The notes under the pieces: model-generated
What the model was told of the DNA's origin: nothing
Seen by the model: the letters and a program-made list of their open reading frames with translations, nothing else
Database searches by the model: none
Translations under genes and position numbers: made by a program
Shown: one piece after another, positions 1 to 8,059 of the stretch
How positions within the stretch are numbered: the stretch's first letter is position 1
Layout: every line of letters begins with the position of its first letter
Assembly (NCBI GenBank): GCA_020049855.1
Contig: JAGVLJ010000013.1
Span: 1 to 64,000, forward strand
Source of the DNA: Bacteroidia bacterium
GTDB taxonomy: Bacteria > Bacteroidota > Bacteroidia > UKL13-3
Direction: 5' to 3'
Length of the DNA stretch: 64,000 nt

Positions 1-1392
1 ATTAACTCTGGTGCTACACTCAATATGAATAATGCCACTATTGCCAGAACCGCCTCGGAAAGATTCGGCACTTTCACCGTAAATGCAGGGGGAACAGTGA
101 ACCTGCCATCCGGAACAAGTTGTAAAATTGCTGCCAGCACAGTTACCATTTCGGGTACAGTTGTTTCCAATAATGGTAGTACTCTTGGAAATGGCGGTAT
201 TGCAGGTGCTGCCTCAACGGCTACTTATGGGAATTTTACTGTTAATATACCTACCACATTAAACCAACCGATTACCGTTAACTCTACTCTTAATTTAAAT
301 GATATTTTAACTACATCCGCTTCAAACAACCTGATTATGGGTTCCGGAAGTTCAATATCAGGAGCATCGGCATCGGCATTCATTAATGGACCATTATCTA
401 TTCAAAACACTAATACCACTTCATTAACCCCAATTACCTTTCCAATAGGTAAGGGAAGTGATTACAGACCGGTGATTCTTAAAGTTACGCAAAGCAGTAG
501 TTCCGCCACTACTTACACAGCCGAAATGTTTAACACAGTAGCTCCTGCCAGAACGTTACCAAGTGGAATTACCCATGTTTCACTCGTCAGGTATTTCACC
601 ATATCTAATGGTGGCCCATCAGCAGTTACCGCGGCAAGCGCAACTATTGCCTACGAAGCAGATGATGGAGTAAATATGACTTCTACCCTTAGAATACTGA
701 AAGAAAGTGGAACAAGTTGGATTGATTTAGGAGGAACAGGAAGCGCAATTACCAGTGGAACTATTGAGTCAACTACTAATTTTACAAGTTTCAGCGATTT
801 TGTCTTGGCTAATGCAAGTGGAGGTACAAACCCTTTACCCGTTACCTGGCTGTCATTTAATGCAAATCGAATTAACAACAGTTCAACCTTACTCGAATGG
901 TCAACAGCAAGCGAAATAAGCAATAAAGGATTTGAAGTAGAACGTTCATTTGATGGAGTTAATTTTTCTTCCATCGGGTTTGTAAAGGGAAATGGAACAA
1001 AAAGTACCGTATCACCATATCAATTTATTGATGATGACAATCATCTGATAACTTCACAGGCTTTCACCTATTACCGTCTGAAACAAATAGATTATAATGG
1101 GGAATTCAGTTATTCTGTTACAAAAGCTATCCAATCATTCAAAGATATTTCCACTATTACCATTTTCCCAAATCCTGCCCAATCAGAAATAATCATTTCT
1201 TCCGGCTCAATTAAAGGTAATGTAACAATTGAAATAACAAATTTATCAGGAAAAACTGTAAGCATGAAGCAATTTGATATATCAGATAACACTCCGTTAA
1301 AAATGAGTACTTCGGATTTACCAAAGGGCTCATACTTCTTGAAAATTATATCTAGAGAATCCACCCAGATTAGGAAGTTTTTGATTCAATAA
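1..1392 (+). CDS. Secreted repeat protein with type IX secretion sorting domain (5' end outside window)
   Basis: The frame is open from the first base, so the gene begins upstream of the window; an ATG at 25 is only an internal methionine. The N-terminal part seen here is low-complexity, rich in Thr, Ser, Asn and Gly with repeating beta-strand character, like the filamentous adhesin-type proteins of Bacteroidota. From about base 830 a fibronectin-III-like segment follows (LPVTWLSF ... EVERSFDG ... YYRLKQID). The last ~75 residues form a type A T9SS C-terminal sorting domain with FPNPA, DLPKGSYFLKI and terminal KFLIQ. The family is exported by Sec, passed through the T9SS, cleaved at this domain and often attached to A-type LPS. 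The specific role (adhesin or matrix protein) is unknown. It is separated from the glycan locus by 162 bases and need not belong to it. Confidence 0.85.
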   Translation: MNSGATLNMNNATIARTASERFGTFTVNAGGTVNLPSGTSCKIAASTVTISGTVVSNNGSTLGNGGIAGAASTATYGNFTVNIPTTLNQPITVNSTLNLNDILTTSASNNLIMGSGSSISGASASAFINGPLSIQNTNTTSLTPITFPIGKGSDYRPVILKVTQSSSSATTYTAEMFNTVAPARTLPSGITHVSLVRYFTISNGGPSAVTAASATIAYEADDGVNMTSTLRILKESGTSWIDLGGTGSAITSGTIESTTNFTSFSDFVLANASGGTNPLPVTWLSFNANRINNSSTLLEWSTASEISNKGFEVERSFDGVNFSSIGFVKGNGTKSTVSPYQFIDDDNHLITSQAFTYYRLKQIDYNGEFSYSVTKAIQSFKDISTITIFPNPAQSEIIISSGSIKGNVTIEITNLSGKTVSMKQFDISDNTPLKMSTSDLPKGSYFLKIISRESTQIRKFLIQ

Positions 1393-1554
1393 TTTGCGTG
1401 TGATTTCTCCACTTAAAGCACAAGTTGCAAGATTGTTGTCAATCATTGCGAATCAACAAAGCTTTCTAATTGTTGCTCCCTACGTGTGTACTTCCGGTAT
1501 AATAGTTCTGTTTAGGAAACATACGGTATTGCATTTATTCGAATTTTTAAAATA
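1393..1554. other. Intergenic gap before the glycan locus
   Basis: This 162-base gap separates the T9SS-exported protein from the first glycan gene. I see no ORF and no convincing terminator. A short GATTG-TTGT-CAATC inverted repeat lies at 1431-1444. A near-match to the Bacteroidota -7 element (TAGTTCTG, one mismatch to TAnnTTTG) lies at 1503-1510, but no TTG is correctly spaced upstream. A promoter for the locus is expected here but cannot be placed with confidence. Confidence 0.4.
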
Positions 1555-1962
1555 ATGAGTTACCCGTCCCCGCATCTAATAGAATTTGGAAGAATTGGTG
1601 AATCGGCAATTGGTTACATAACGGTTACTGAGAGCAACCAACTTCCGTTTGTTGTGCAACGAATGTTTTGGACCTACTATACCCCTGAAAGTATAACAAG
1701 AGGCAGGCATGCACATCATAAAACCGAGCAAATTCTTATTGCTGTTTCAGGTAAAATCATTGTGTCAACGGAAAGTGCAAACGGAGAAAAACAAATGTTT
1801 ACACTTAAATCTCCTGAGCAGGGGGTTTACATTCCTCCAAATGTTTGGCATACTATGGAATACTCACATAACGCAGTTCAATTAGCGCTTGCATCTACCC
1901 CCTACAATGCCTTTGATTATATTCGCGATAAAGATGAGTTTTTTACCAGGTGGAAAACATAA
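1555..1962 (+). CDS. FdtA/QdtA-like sugar 3,4-ketoisomerase (cupin)
   Basis: A 135-residue single-domain cupin of the FdtA/QdtA/WxcM family. Members isomerise dTDP-4-keto-6-deoxyglucose to a 3-keto sugar ahead of 3-amination. The family signature RGRHAH is at about residues 49-54, and a second cupin strand reads GVYIPPNVWHTMEY. The length is normal for the stand-alone enzyme. The next gene, 37 bases downstream, is an FdtB-like aminotransferase, which supports synthesis of a 3-amino-3,6-dideoxyhexose (Fuc3N or Qui3N type). The choice between FdtA and QdtA products cannot be made by eye. RmlA/RmlB and the final N-acyltransferase of this pathway are not next to it, so the precursor must come from elsewhere in the genome. 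Confidence 0.8.
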   Translation: MSYPSPHLIEFGRIGESAIGYITVTESNQLPFVVQRMFWTYYTPESITRGRHAHHKTEQILIAVSGKIIVSTESANGEKQMFTLKSPEQGVYIPPNVWHTMEYSHNAVQLALASTPYNAFDYIRDKDEFFTRWKT

Positions 1963-1999
1963 CCCCCCAATTCATTAATTTTAATTTTACCCGCCTTAA

Positions 2000-3100
2000 A
2001 TGAGAGTTCCTTTTCTTTCTTTTGAACAAATGAATACGGAAATATCGGATGAACTCAAATCAATATTTGAACATTTCATTCATTCAGGCTGGTATATTCT
2101 GGGGGAGCGTGTAAAAGAATTTGAAAAAAATTACAGTTCCTTTACTCAAGTACCATTTTGCTGCGGAGTAGCTAATGGCTTAGATGCTCTTATCATTGCC
2201 TTAAAGGCACTAAACATCGAACAAGGAGATGAAGTTATTGTACCGTCAAATACCTACATAGCCACTTGGCTTGCAGTAAGTGCCGTGGGTGCCATTCCTG
2301 TTCCGGTTGAGCCAAATGTAGAAACTTATAATATCAATCCGGTATTAATTAAAGAGCGAATATCTTCACGCACAAAAGCTATCATCCCGGTTCATCTTTA
2401 CGGTCAATGTTGTGAGATGGATGCCATTTTAAAAATTGCTCATGCACATAAGCTGGCGGTGATAGAAGATAATGCACAAGCCCACGGAGCAACGCACAAC
2501 GGGAAACCAGCCGGAAGTTTTGGCGATATAAATGCCACCAGTTTTTATCCCGGTAAAAACCTGGGGGCGTTTGGAGATGCCGGAGCAGTAACCACCAATT
2601 CCATTAAACTCTATGAAAGAGCTTGTATTCTTCGAAATTATGGTTCAGCTGTAAAATACTACAACGAAATAAAAGGAATGAATTCGCGTTTAGATGAATT
2701 GCAGGCAGGCTTCCTTAACCTAAAACTTCAGCGACTTAACGAATGGAACAAACAACGCAAAAGCATTGCTGTTGCTTATCAAAATTTGCTTTCAGGAGTT
2801 GATGAACTCATATTGCCCAAAATTGCCCCCGGTTCTGATTCGGTATTTCACTTATATGTTATTCGTACGAAAAGAAGAGATGAACTTCAGCAATTTTTAG
2901 CCAACCGGGGCATAGGTACTCTCATCCACTACCCGATACCTCCGCACCTGCAAAAAGCCTATACCGAATTAAATTATTGCCGAGGGGATTTTCCGGTTGC
3001 CGAAGAAATTGCCGATACTTGCTTAAGTTTACCCGTTTATCCGGGGTTAACACCAAAAGAAGTGGAATATGTTTCTCAAAACATCAAAGCGTTTTTTTAA
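2000..3100 (+). CDS. DegT/DnrJ/EryC1/StrS aminotransferase, FdtB-like
   Basis: A 366-residue PLP-dependent sugar aminotransferase of the DegT family. The Schiff-base lysine is K186 in [10 protein letters not shown], the PLP-N1 aspartate is D157 in IEDNAQAHG, and the pyrophosphate-binding side has VANGLDAL near residues 58-64. The [10 protein letters not shown](F/Y)GDAG block is typical of enzymes aminating dTDP-3-keto-6-deoxyhexoses (FdtB, QdtB, TylB). Together with the adjacent ketoisomerase this gives a two-gene module for a dTDP-3-amino-3,6-dideoxyhexose. The stop codon TAA overlaps the next ATG by one base (TAATG), so translation of the downstream glycosyltransferase is probably coupled. 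The exact sugar stereochemistry is not determinable from sequence alone. Confidence 0.82.
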   Translation: MRVPFLSFEQMNTEISDELKSIFEHFIHSGWYILGERVKEFEKNYSSFTQVPFCCGVANGLDALIIALKALNIEQGDEVIVPSNTYIATWLAVSAVGAIPVPVEPNVETYNINPVLIKERISSRTKAIIPVHLYGQCCEMDAILKIAHAHKLAVIEDNAQAHGATHNGKPAGSFGDINATSFYPGKNLGAFGDAGAVTTNSIKLYERACILRNYGSAVKYYNEIKGMNSRLDELQAGFLNLKLQRLNEWNKQRKSIAVAYQNLLSGVDELILPKIAPGSDSVFHLYVIRTKRRDELQQFLANRGIGTLIHYPIPPHLQKAYTELNYCRGDFPVAEEIADTCLSLPVYPGLTPKEVEYVSQNIKAFF

Positions 3101-4026
3101 TGCCTAAAATTTCGGTTATAGTTCCCTGTTATTTTAATGAGCTAAATATTCCATATACAACTGCGGAATTAATTAACAATGAAAAAAAATTCCCGGCAGC
3201 TACATCCTTTGAATATGTAATGGTAGATGATGGCTCAAAAGATGGCACCCTTGATGCATTAAAGTCTTTTAAACAAAAGTATCCCGACAAAGTAACCATT
3301 GTAAAATTATCAGGGAACTTTGGCTCGTACAATGCCATTCAGGCCGGAATGAAATATGCCCAAGGAGATTGCAATGTAGTAATTGCAGCCGACTTACAAG
3401 ACCCCCCTGAATTGATGGTAAAAATGTATGAGTACTGGCAAAAGGGGGTAAAACTTGTAGTGGCAAACCGAAATGATCGGGAGGATTCACTTACTTCCAG
3501 AATATTTGCACAACAGTATCAAAAACTTATTCGAAAATATGCATTGCCAAATTTGCCAAAGGGAGGTTTTGATTATTGCTTGTTTGACAAACAGCTTAGA
3601 GAAGAGGTAATAGCCCTTAATGAGAATAACACTAACTCGTTATACCTCCTGATGTGGCTCAAATACGATTATGTGTCAATTCCATATACCAGAGTTGCCC
3701 GAAAGGTTGGGAAATCTAGATGGACTCTTAAAAAGAAAATTAAATTATTTATTGACTCCTTCGTCTCCTTTTCCTACGCCCCTCTCAGGTTAATTACCGT
3801 ATCGGGTCTTATTCTGGGAGCCCTTTCATTTTCGTATGCCATTTATGTTCTTTTTGCCCGACTCACCGGAATGATACAACTGGAAGGATGGACAACCATG
3901 ATGGTTGTATTTTTGCTTGTAGCCGCTTTTCAAATGATTTCAATTGGTATTATTGGCGAATACCTTTGGCGTAACCTGGAGGCCTCGCGTAAAAGACCTG
4001 CCTTTATTGTTGATGAACTAATCTAA
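3100..4026 (+). CDS. Membrane GT2 glycosyltransferase (DPM1/GtrB-like)
   Basis: A family 2 glycosyltransferase of 308 residues. The N-terminal GT-A domain begins PKISVIVPCYFNE and carries VDDGSKDGT and the acceptor/metal motif ADLQDPPE. Two hydrophobic helices near the C-terminus (about residues 230-250 and 265-290, the second ending IGIIGEYLWR) match the DPM1/GtrB/ArnC-type architecture. Such enzymes usually transfer a hexose to polyprenyl phosphate or modify a lipid-linked glycan at the inner membrane. The frame is open further upstream (to 2977), but the TAATG junction with the aminotransferase and the family N-terminus favour 3100 as start. Substrate unknown. Confidence 0.85.
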   Translation: MPKISVIVPCYFNELNIPYTTAELINNEKKFPAATSFEYVMVDDGSKDGTLDALKSFKQKYPDKVTIVKLSGNFGSYNAIQAGMKYAQGDCNVVIAADLQDPPELMVKMYEYWQKGVKLVVANRNDREDSLTSRIFAQQYQKLIRKYALPNLPKGGFDYCLFDKQLREEVIALNENNTNSLYLLMWLKYDYVSIPYTRVARKVGKSRWTLKKKIKLFIDSFVSFSYAPLRLITVSGLILGALSFSYAIYVLFARLTGMIQLEGWTTMMVVFLLVAAFQMISIGIIGEYLWRNLEASRKRPAFIVDELI

Positions 4027-4033
4027 CCTCCAA

Positions 4034-4564
4034 TTGCAGCTATTTGCCAATACAGAACAAAAAAAGGTGAAATGGTATGCTTTGTATACCAACCCGCGTG
4101 CAGAAAAAAAAGTAGAACAGGAATTGCTAAAGCGCTCATATCAGGTATTTCTTCCTCAGCGAATAACCATAAAACAATGGAGCGACCGAAAAAAAAAAGT
4201 AACGGTTCCCCTTTTCCCTTCTTACATTTTTATTTGCATAGATGATATTGAACGGAATTATTTTGATATTCTGAATACCCCAGGAGTAGTTAAATTTATC
4301 AGGATGGGAAAGGATATTGTATCTATCCGCGCAAAGCAAATTCAAGAAATCAGGCTTTTCCTTTCTAACTTTGAAAATTATGAAGTTCTAAGTGAACATT
4401 TTGAACCTAAGATGCCTGTGGAAGTAGTGGCCGGGCCACTCAAAGGAACCAAAGGAATCGTTTCGGAACATAAAGGCAATAAATTGTTTATAATTGAAAT
4501 AGAGCAGATAGGTTTCAGCCTAGCCTTGTCACTACCAGCTAATTATTTGAAAAAACTAAAATAG
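4034..4564 (+). CDS. NusG-like transcription antiterminator (UpxY/RfaH type)
   Basis: A 176-residue NusG paralogue. The NGN domain starts KWYALYTNPRAEKKVEQEL and includes VPLFPSYIFI. A C-terminal KOW domain contains VEVVAGPLKGTKGIV. UpxY proteins of Bacteroides and RfaH of enterics are specialised paralogues that let RNA polymerase read through long surface-polysaccharide operons. An in-frame stop at 4019-4021 limits the start; TTG at 4034 is the first usable codon and a GTG at 4067 is an alternative. It sits 7 bases after the GT2 gene and just ahead of a leader with a strong hairpin (4586-4625), the likely place for its action. A run of ten A lies at 4189-4198 inside the NGN coding region. 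Confidence in the family is high; the target is inferred. Confidence 0.88.
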   Translation: MQLFANTEQKKVKWYALYTNPRAEKKVEQELLKRSYQVFLPQRITIKQWSDRKKKVTVPLFPSYIFICIDDIERNYFDILNTPGVVKFIRMGKDIVSIRAKQIQEIRLFLSNFENYEVLSEHFEPKMPVEVVAGPLKGTKGIVSEHKGNKLFIIEIEQIGFSLALSLPANYLKKLK

Positions 4565-4673
4565 ATTTGGTTCTTTGGTCGAAAAAAGGCAATATTGAGT
4601 ACTTTTTCTACTCAATCTATGCCTTGTGATGTGACTCACGGGGCGAAGCTTTACCTATAAGCTAACCCATTTT
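4562..4673 (+). promoter_or_regulatory. Structured leader between antiterminator gene and the rest of the locus
   Basis: The interval contains a long imperfect hairpin. The outer stem AAGGCA (4586-4591) pairs with TGCCTT (4620-4625). The inner stem ATTGAGTA (4594-4601) pairs with TACTCAAT (4609-4616) around a 7-base loop. No U-run follows, so it is not a normal intrinsic terminator. It is followed by GTGACTCAC (4631-4639), a second small palindrome, and by AGCTT ... AAGCT. A TAnnTTTG-like box (TAGATTTG, 4562-4569) overlaps the end of the nusG-like gene but lacks a well-spaced TTG. By analogy with UpxY and RfaH systems, I infer a pause or recruitment leader for the adjacent antiterminator. Confidence 0.5.
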
Positions 4674-5228
4674 ATGCTTGATACTTTAATTACCTCCAAA
4701 ACCAGGATTAAGTTGTTACTGAAGTTTTTTCTTAACAGTAAAAACTCGGCCTATTTGAGAAATCTGGAGTCTGAGTTTGGTGAAAGCACTAATGCAATCC
4801 GTGGGGAACTCAATCGGTTTGAAGAAGCCGGTCTTTTAACCTCAAGTATAAGTGGCAACAAAAAATTATTCAGAGCCAATACCCGTCATCCCCTGTTCTC
4901 CGACATACAGCGTATTCTAATTAAATATGTCGGGCTGGATCAAATTATTGATGAAGTAATAGAAAAACTGGGTGACATTAAAGAAGTTTATCTCTCAGGT
5001 GACCTGAGTAAAGGAAATGACAGCCCTATCGTTGATCTTATTTTTGTAGGAGAACTGAACAAAGAATACTTACTCAAGTTGATTGAAAAGGCAGAAGAAA
5101 TGGTTCACAAAAAAATCAGGTATATCATTTACTCACAAAAAGAAGTCCTTTCAAATGAGTTAGGCACCAATGACCACAATCACTTGCTCCTTTGGACCAA
5201 CAAAACCTTTAATTCCATCACCAAATGA
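4674..5228 (+). CDS. Winged-helix regulator with degenerate nucleotidyltransferase-like domain
   Basis: A 184-residue protein. The N-terminal ~70 residues form an ArsR/MarR-like winged helix (helix-turn-helix around YLRNLESEFGESTNAIRGELNRFEEAGLL). The C-terminal part resembles a MNT-type nucleotidyltransferase fold: EVYLSGDLSKGNDSPIVDLIFVG matches the GSxxxG...D-D-hydrophobic pattern, but the usual SDIDL is replaced by SPIVDLIFVG, so one aspartate is lost and catalysis is doubtful. It overlaps the next epimerase gene by four bases (ATGA), so it is built into the operon. A role as local regulator of the glycan operon is inferred from position. The ligand is unknown; the altered transferase domain might sense a nucleotide or nucleotide sugar. 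Confidence 0.65.
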   Translation: MLDTLITSKTRIKLLLKFFLNSKNSAYLRNLESEFGESTNAIRGELNRFEEAGLLTSSISGNKKLFRANTRHPLFSDIQRILIKYVGLDQIIDEVIEKLGDIKEVYLSGDLSKGNDSPIVDLIFVGELNKEYLLKLIEKAEEMVHKKIRYIIYSQKEVLSNELGTNDHNHLLLWTNKTFNSITK

Positions 5229-6196
5229 CCCATTCTAAACAGCATATTCTTATTACCGGAGGTGCCGGATTTATTGGATCAAACCTGGCAGAGGCTTTAC
5301 TAAATGACAACAGGGTTACAGCGGTAAGGGTAATGGATAACCTGGAAACAGGCTATGAAGAAAACATTAAGGAATTTTACGGACACCCAAAATTTGAATT
5401 CTATCATGGGGATATCCGAAACTTTGAAGATTGCCTTGAGGCATGTAAAGGTATTGATATAGTTAGCCATCAGGCCGCATTAGGTTCTGTTCCCAGATCA
5501 ATTAATAACCCATTGGCCAGCCACTCGGCAAATGCTACCGGAACATTAAACATGTTCAGGGCATGTGTGGAATCAAACATTAAACGAATAGTTTTTGCAT
5601 CGTCCTCCTCCGTTTATGGAGATAATGAATCTCTCCCAAAGGTTGAACATCTCTTTGGCAAGCCCCTCTCGCCATACGCTGCTACAAAACAAATTGGAGA
5701 ATTGTATGCCGATGTTTTTGCAAAAACATACAACATGCATTATATCGGATTGAGGTATTTTAATATTTTTGGGCCAAAACAAAATATACATGGACCATAT
5801 GCTGCCGTCATCCCTCTTTTTATCACCAAAATATTAAAAGGGGAATCCCCAACAATCAATGGTGATGGTACTCAAAGCCGCGACTTTACTTTTGTACAAA
5901 ATGCCGTTCAGGCCAATATACTTGCATTATTTAACAATCGTCAAGATGCGGATAACCAAATTTATAACATTGCTTGCGGAGACACGACTTCTCTAAATGC
6001 TATGTATACCTATTTGAAAAAAATCAGTGGCTCAAACATTGAGGTTAATTATGGGCCTCAAAGAGATGGAGATATAAAAGACAGCCTTGCCGACATTTCA
6101 AAAGCAACACAATTACTCGGCTATACGCCAATAATACATATCCATGAAGGTCTCGATTTAACTTTTGATTGGTTTAAAGATAAACACAATGGGTAA
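5225..6196 (+). CDS. NAD-dependent UDP-HexNAc / UDP-HexNAcA 4-epimerase (WbpP/TviC-like)
   Basis: An extended short-chain dehydrogenase of 323 residues. It has the NAD-binding motif TGGAGFIG (11-18), ASSSSVYG near 125-132 and the catalytic YAATK (Y151, K155). The segment HQAALGSVPRSINNP (82-96) is characteristic of the WbpP/TviC/Gne branch, which interconverts UDP-GlcNAc and UDP-GalNAc or the corresponding uronic acids. In this locus it could supply UDP-GalNAc(A) for a uronamide-containing glycan; two AsnB-type amidotransferases lie downstream. No UDP-GlcNAc 6-dehydrogenase is present in the window, so any uronate would depend on an enzyme made elsewhere. ATG overlaps the upstream stop (ATGA). 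Confidence 0.85.
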   Translation: MTHSKQHILITGGAGFIGSNLAEALLNDNRVTAVRVMDNLETGYEENIKEFYGHPKFEFYHGDIRNFEDCLEACKGIDIVSHQAALGSVPRSINNPLASHSANATGTLNMFRACVESNIKRIVFASSSSVYGDNESLPKVEHLFGKPLSPYAATKQIGELYADVFAKTYNMHYIGLRYFNIFGPKQNIHGPYAAVIPLFITKILKGESPTINGDGTQSRDFTFVQNAVQANILALFNNRQDADNQIYNIACGDTTSLNAMYTYLKKISGSNIEVNYGPQRDGDIKDSLADISKATQLLGYTPIIHIHEGLDLTFDWFKDKHNG

Positions 6197-8057
6197 AAAA
6201 ATATTGGGTATTTCAGCATTTTACCACGACTCTGCGGCAGCCGTTGTAGTTGATGGAAAAATTATTGCCGCAGCACAGGAAGAACGCTTTACACGTAAAA
6301 AGCACGACCCAGCTTTTCCTTTCAATGCGGTGAAATTTTGCCTCCAATATTCGGGACTGGCCATTGATGATTTGGATGCCATTGCCTTCTACGATAAACC
6401 ACTCTTAAAGTTTGAGAGGCTGTTGGAAACGTATTATGCCTTCTCCCCAAAAGGCATAACCTCTTTTATTACTTCAATTCCCGTCTGGTTAAAAGAGAAA
6501 ATGTTCCTGAAGAAACTGATGTATGACAGCCTGAAAAAGGTAGGCTCTTATGACAAAAAGAAAATCAAATTCCTTTTCCCTGAACATCATCTTTCGCATG
6601 CAGCAAGTACGTATTACGTTTCACCCTATCAGGAATCAGCTATACTGACCATTGACGGTGTAGGCGAATGGGCCACTGCATCAATATGCCATGGTAAGAG
6701 TAAATCAATCACTATACTTAAAGAGTTACAGTTCCCTCATTCATTAGGTCTTCTTTATTCAGCATTTACCTATTTTCTGGGATTTAGAGTGAATTCAGGC
6801 GAATATAAATTAATGGGACTTGCCCCCTATGGTGACCCCAACTCTGAACAGGTAAAAAAATACGTATCCACTATCAAGAAAGAACTGGTAGATATAAAAG
6901 CTGATGGTTCCATTTGGCTCAATCAAACCTATTTTAACTATGCCACAGGATTACGCATGGTACATGCTTATAAATGGGAGAAAATCTTCGGCTTCCCGCT
7001 GCGGAAGCCCGAAGACGAACTTCTCCAACATCACTGTAATCTGGGTTTAGCCATTCAGCAAATTACCGAAGAAGTTGTATTGCTGATGGCTGCTGAAGCT
7101 AAAAAACTTACCGGTGCTGATAATATATGTGTTGCCGGTGGGGTTGCCCTCAATTGTGTAGCAAATGGAAAATTACTTACCTCCGGGATATTTAAAAATA
7201 TATTTATCACCCCTGCCTCAGGTGATGCCGGTGGAGCACTAGGTGCAGCTTTAGCTGCCAACCATATTTATTTTAGTGAAGAACGTGTACCATCCGGCAA
7301 AATGGATGAACTGGAAGGTTCATACCTGGGACCTGAAATCAGTGAGCTGGACATTCGCCTGACTGCCAACAAATACAAAGCGGTTTACCACCATTTCGAC
7401 AACTTTACTGAGTTATGTAAAGAAGCTGCTAAGCTTATTGATGACGGAAACGTGATTGGGTGGGTGCAGGGCCGCATGGAGTTTGGTCCGAGGGCATTGG
7501 GTGCACGCAGCATTATCGGAGACCCCCGTAATGAAGATATGCAGAAAAAACTCAACCTCAAAATCAAATACCGCGAATCATTCCGTCCGTTTGCTCCTTC
7601 TGTTCTGGCTGAGGATTGCGAAACCTATTTTGAACACAAAGGAACTTCCCCTTACATGCTATTGGTACAGCCGGTGAAAGAAACACGCAGGTTGCCATTG
7701 CCCTCCAACTACCACGCTCTACCCCTGCGTGAAAAACTCTATTACAAACGTTCTGATTTGCCATCCATCACGCATATTGATTTCTCGGCCCGTATTCAAA
7801 CCGTACACAAGGAAACCAATCCGCGGTATCACGAATTGATCAGTGAATTTAAAAAACTCACCGGATATGGCGTGATAGTAAATACTTCCTTTAACGTGCG
7901 TGGTGAACCTATTATAAACACACCAGAGGATGCTTACCGATGCTTTATGAGAACTGAAATGGACTACCTGATTGTGGGCAATTACCTGTTCAAAAAAACC
8001 GAACAACCAGAGTGGAAAAAAACTGACAACTGGAAAGAGGAGTTTGTATTAGATTAA
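6189..8057 (+). CDS. Carbamoyltransferase (NodU/CmcH/TobZ family)
   Basis: A 622-residue O-carbamoyltransferase. The N-terminal Kae1/YrdC-related ATPase-like domain begins MGKKILGISAFYHDSAAAVV and has the metal ligands EHHLSHAAS (H133, H134, H137). The C-terminal part has GRMEFGPRALGARSI, FRPFAP and NTSFNVRGEPI, all family signatures. These enzymes use carbamoyl phosphate and ATP to carbamoylate a hydroxyl group, here probably on a sugar. The frame stays open to 6165, but the ATG at 6189 gives the family N-terminus and overlaps the epimerase stop by 8 bases. It heads a four-gene cassette with an SGNH hydrolase, a DUF5989 peptide and an SxtJ-like protein. Confidence 0.9.
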   Translation: MGKKILGISAFYHDSAAAVVVDGKIIAAAQEERFTRKKHDPAFPFNAVKFCLQYSGLAIDDLDAIAFYDKPLLKFERLLETYYAFSPKGITSFITSIPVWLKEKMFLKKLMYDSLKKVGSYDKKKIKFLFPEHHLSHAASTYYVSPYQESAILTIDGVGEWATASICHGKSKSITILKELQFPHSLGLLYSAFTYFLGFRVNSGEYKLMGLAPYGDPNSEQVKKYVSTIKKELVDIKADGSIWLNQTYFNYATGLRMVHAYKWEKIFGFPLRKPEDELLQHHCNLGLAIQQITEEVVLLMAAEAKKLTGADNICVAGGVALNCVANGKLLTSGIFKNIFITPASGDAGGALGAALAANHIYFSEERVPSGKMDELEGSYLGPEISELDIRLTANKYKAVYHHFDNFTELCKEAAKLIDDGNVIGWVQGRMEFGPRALGARSIIGDPRNEDMQKKLNLKIKYRESFRPFAPSVLAEDCETYFEHKGTSPYMLLVQPVKETRRLPLPSNYHALPLREKLYYKRSDLPSITHIDFSARIQTVHKETNPRYHELISEFKKLTGYGVIVNTSFNVRGEPIINTPEDAYRCFMRTEMDYLIVGNYLFKKTEQPEWKKTDNWKEEFVLD

Positions 8058-8059
8058 AA

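Noticed and set aside
651-974. Reverse-strand ORFs such as this one and those at 21596-22084 and 20684-21208
   Set aside because: They lie opposite well-recognised genes, show no family motif, and the whole window is read on the + strand.
1431-1444. GATTG-TTGT-CAATC hairpin as terminator after the T9SS protein gene
   Set aside because: Five-base stem without T-run; too weak to claim.
2977-3099. Longer N-terminus for the GT2 gene at 3100
   Set aside because: The extra 41 residues overlap the aminotransferase in another frame and do not look like GT2; the TAATG junction fits better.
4562-4569. TAGATTTG as a definite promoter -7 box
   Set aside because: It matches TAnnTTTG but no TTG or TTTG lies 17-23 bases upstream; kept only as a weak note in the leader entry.
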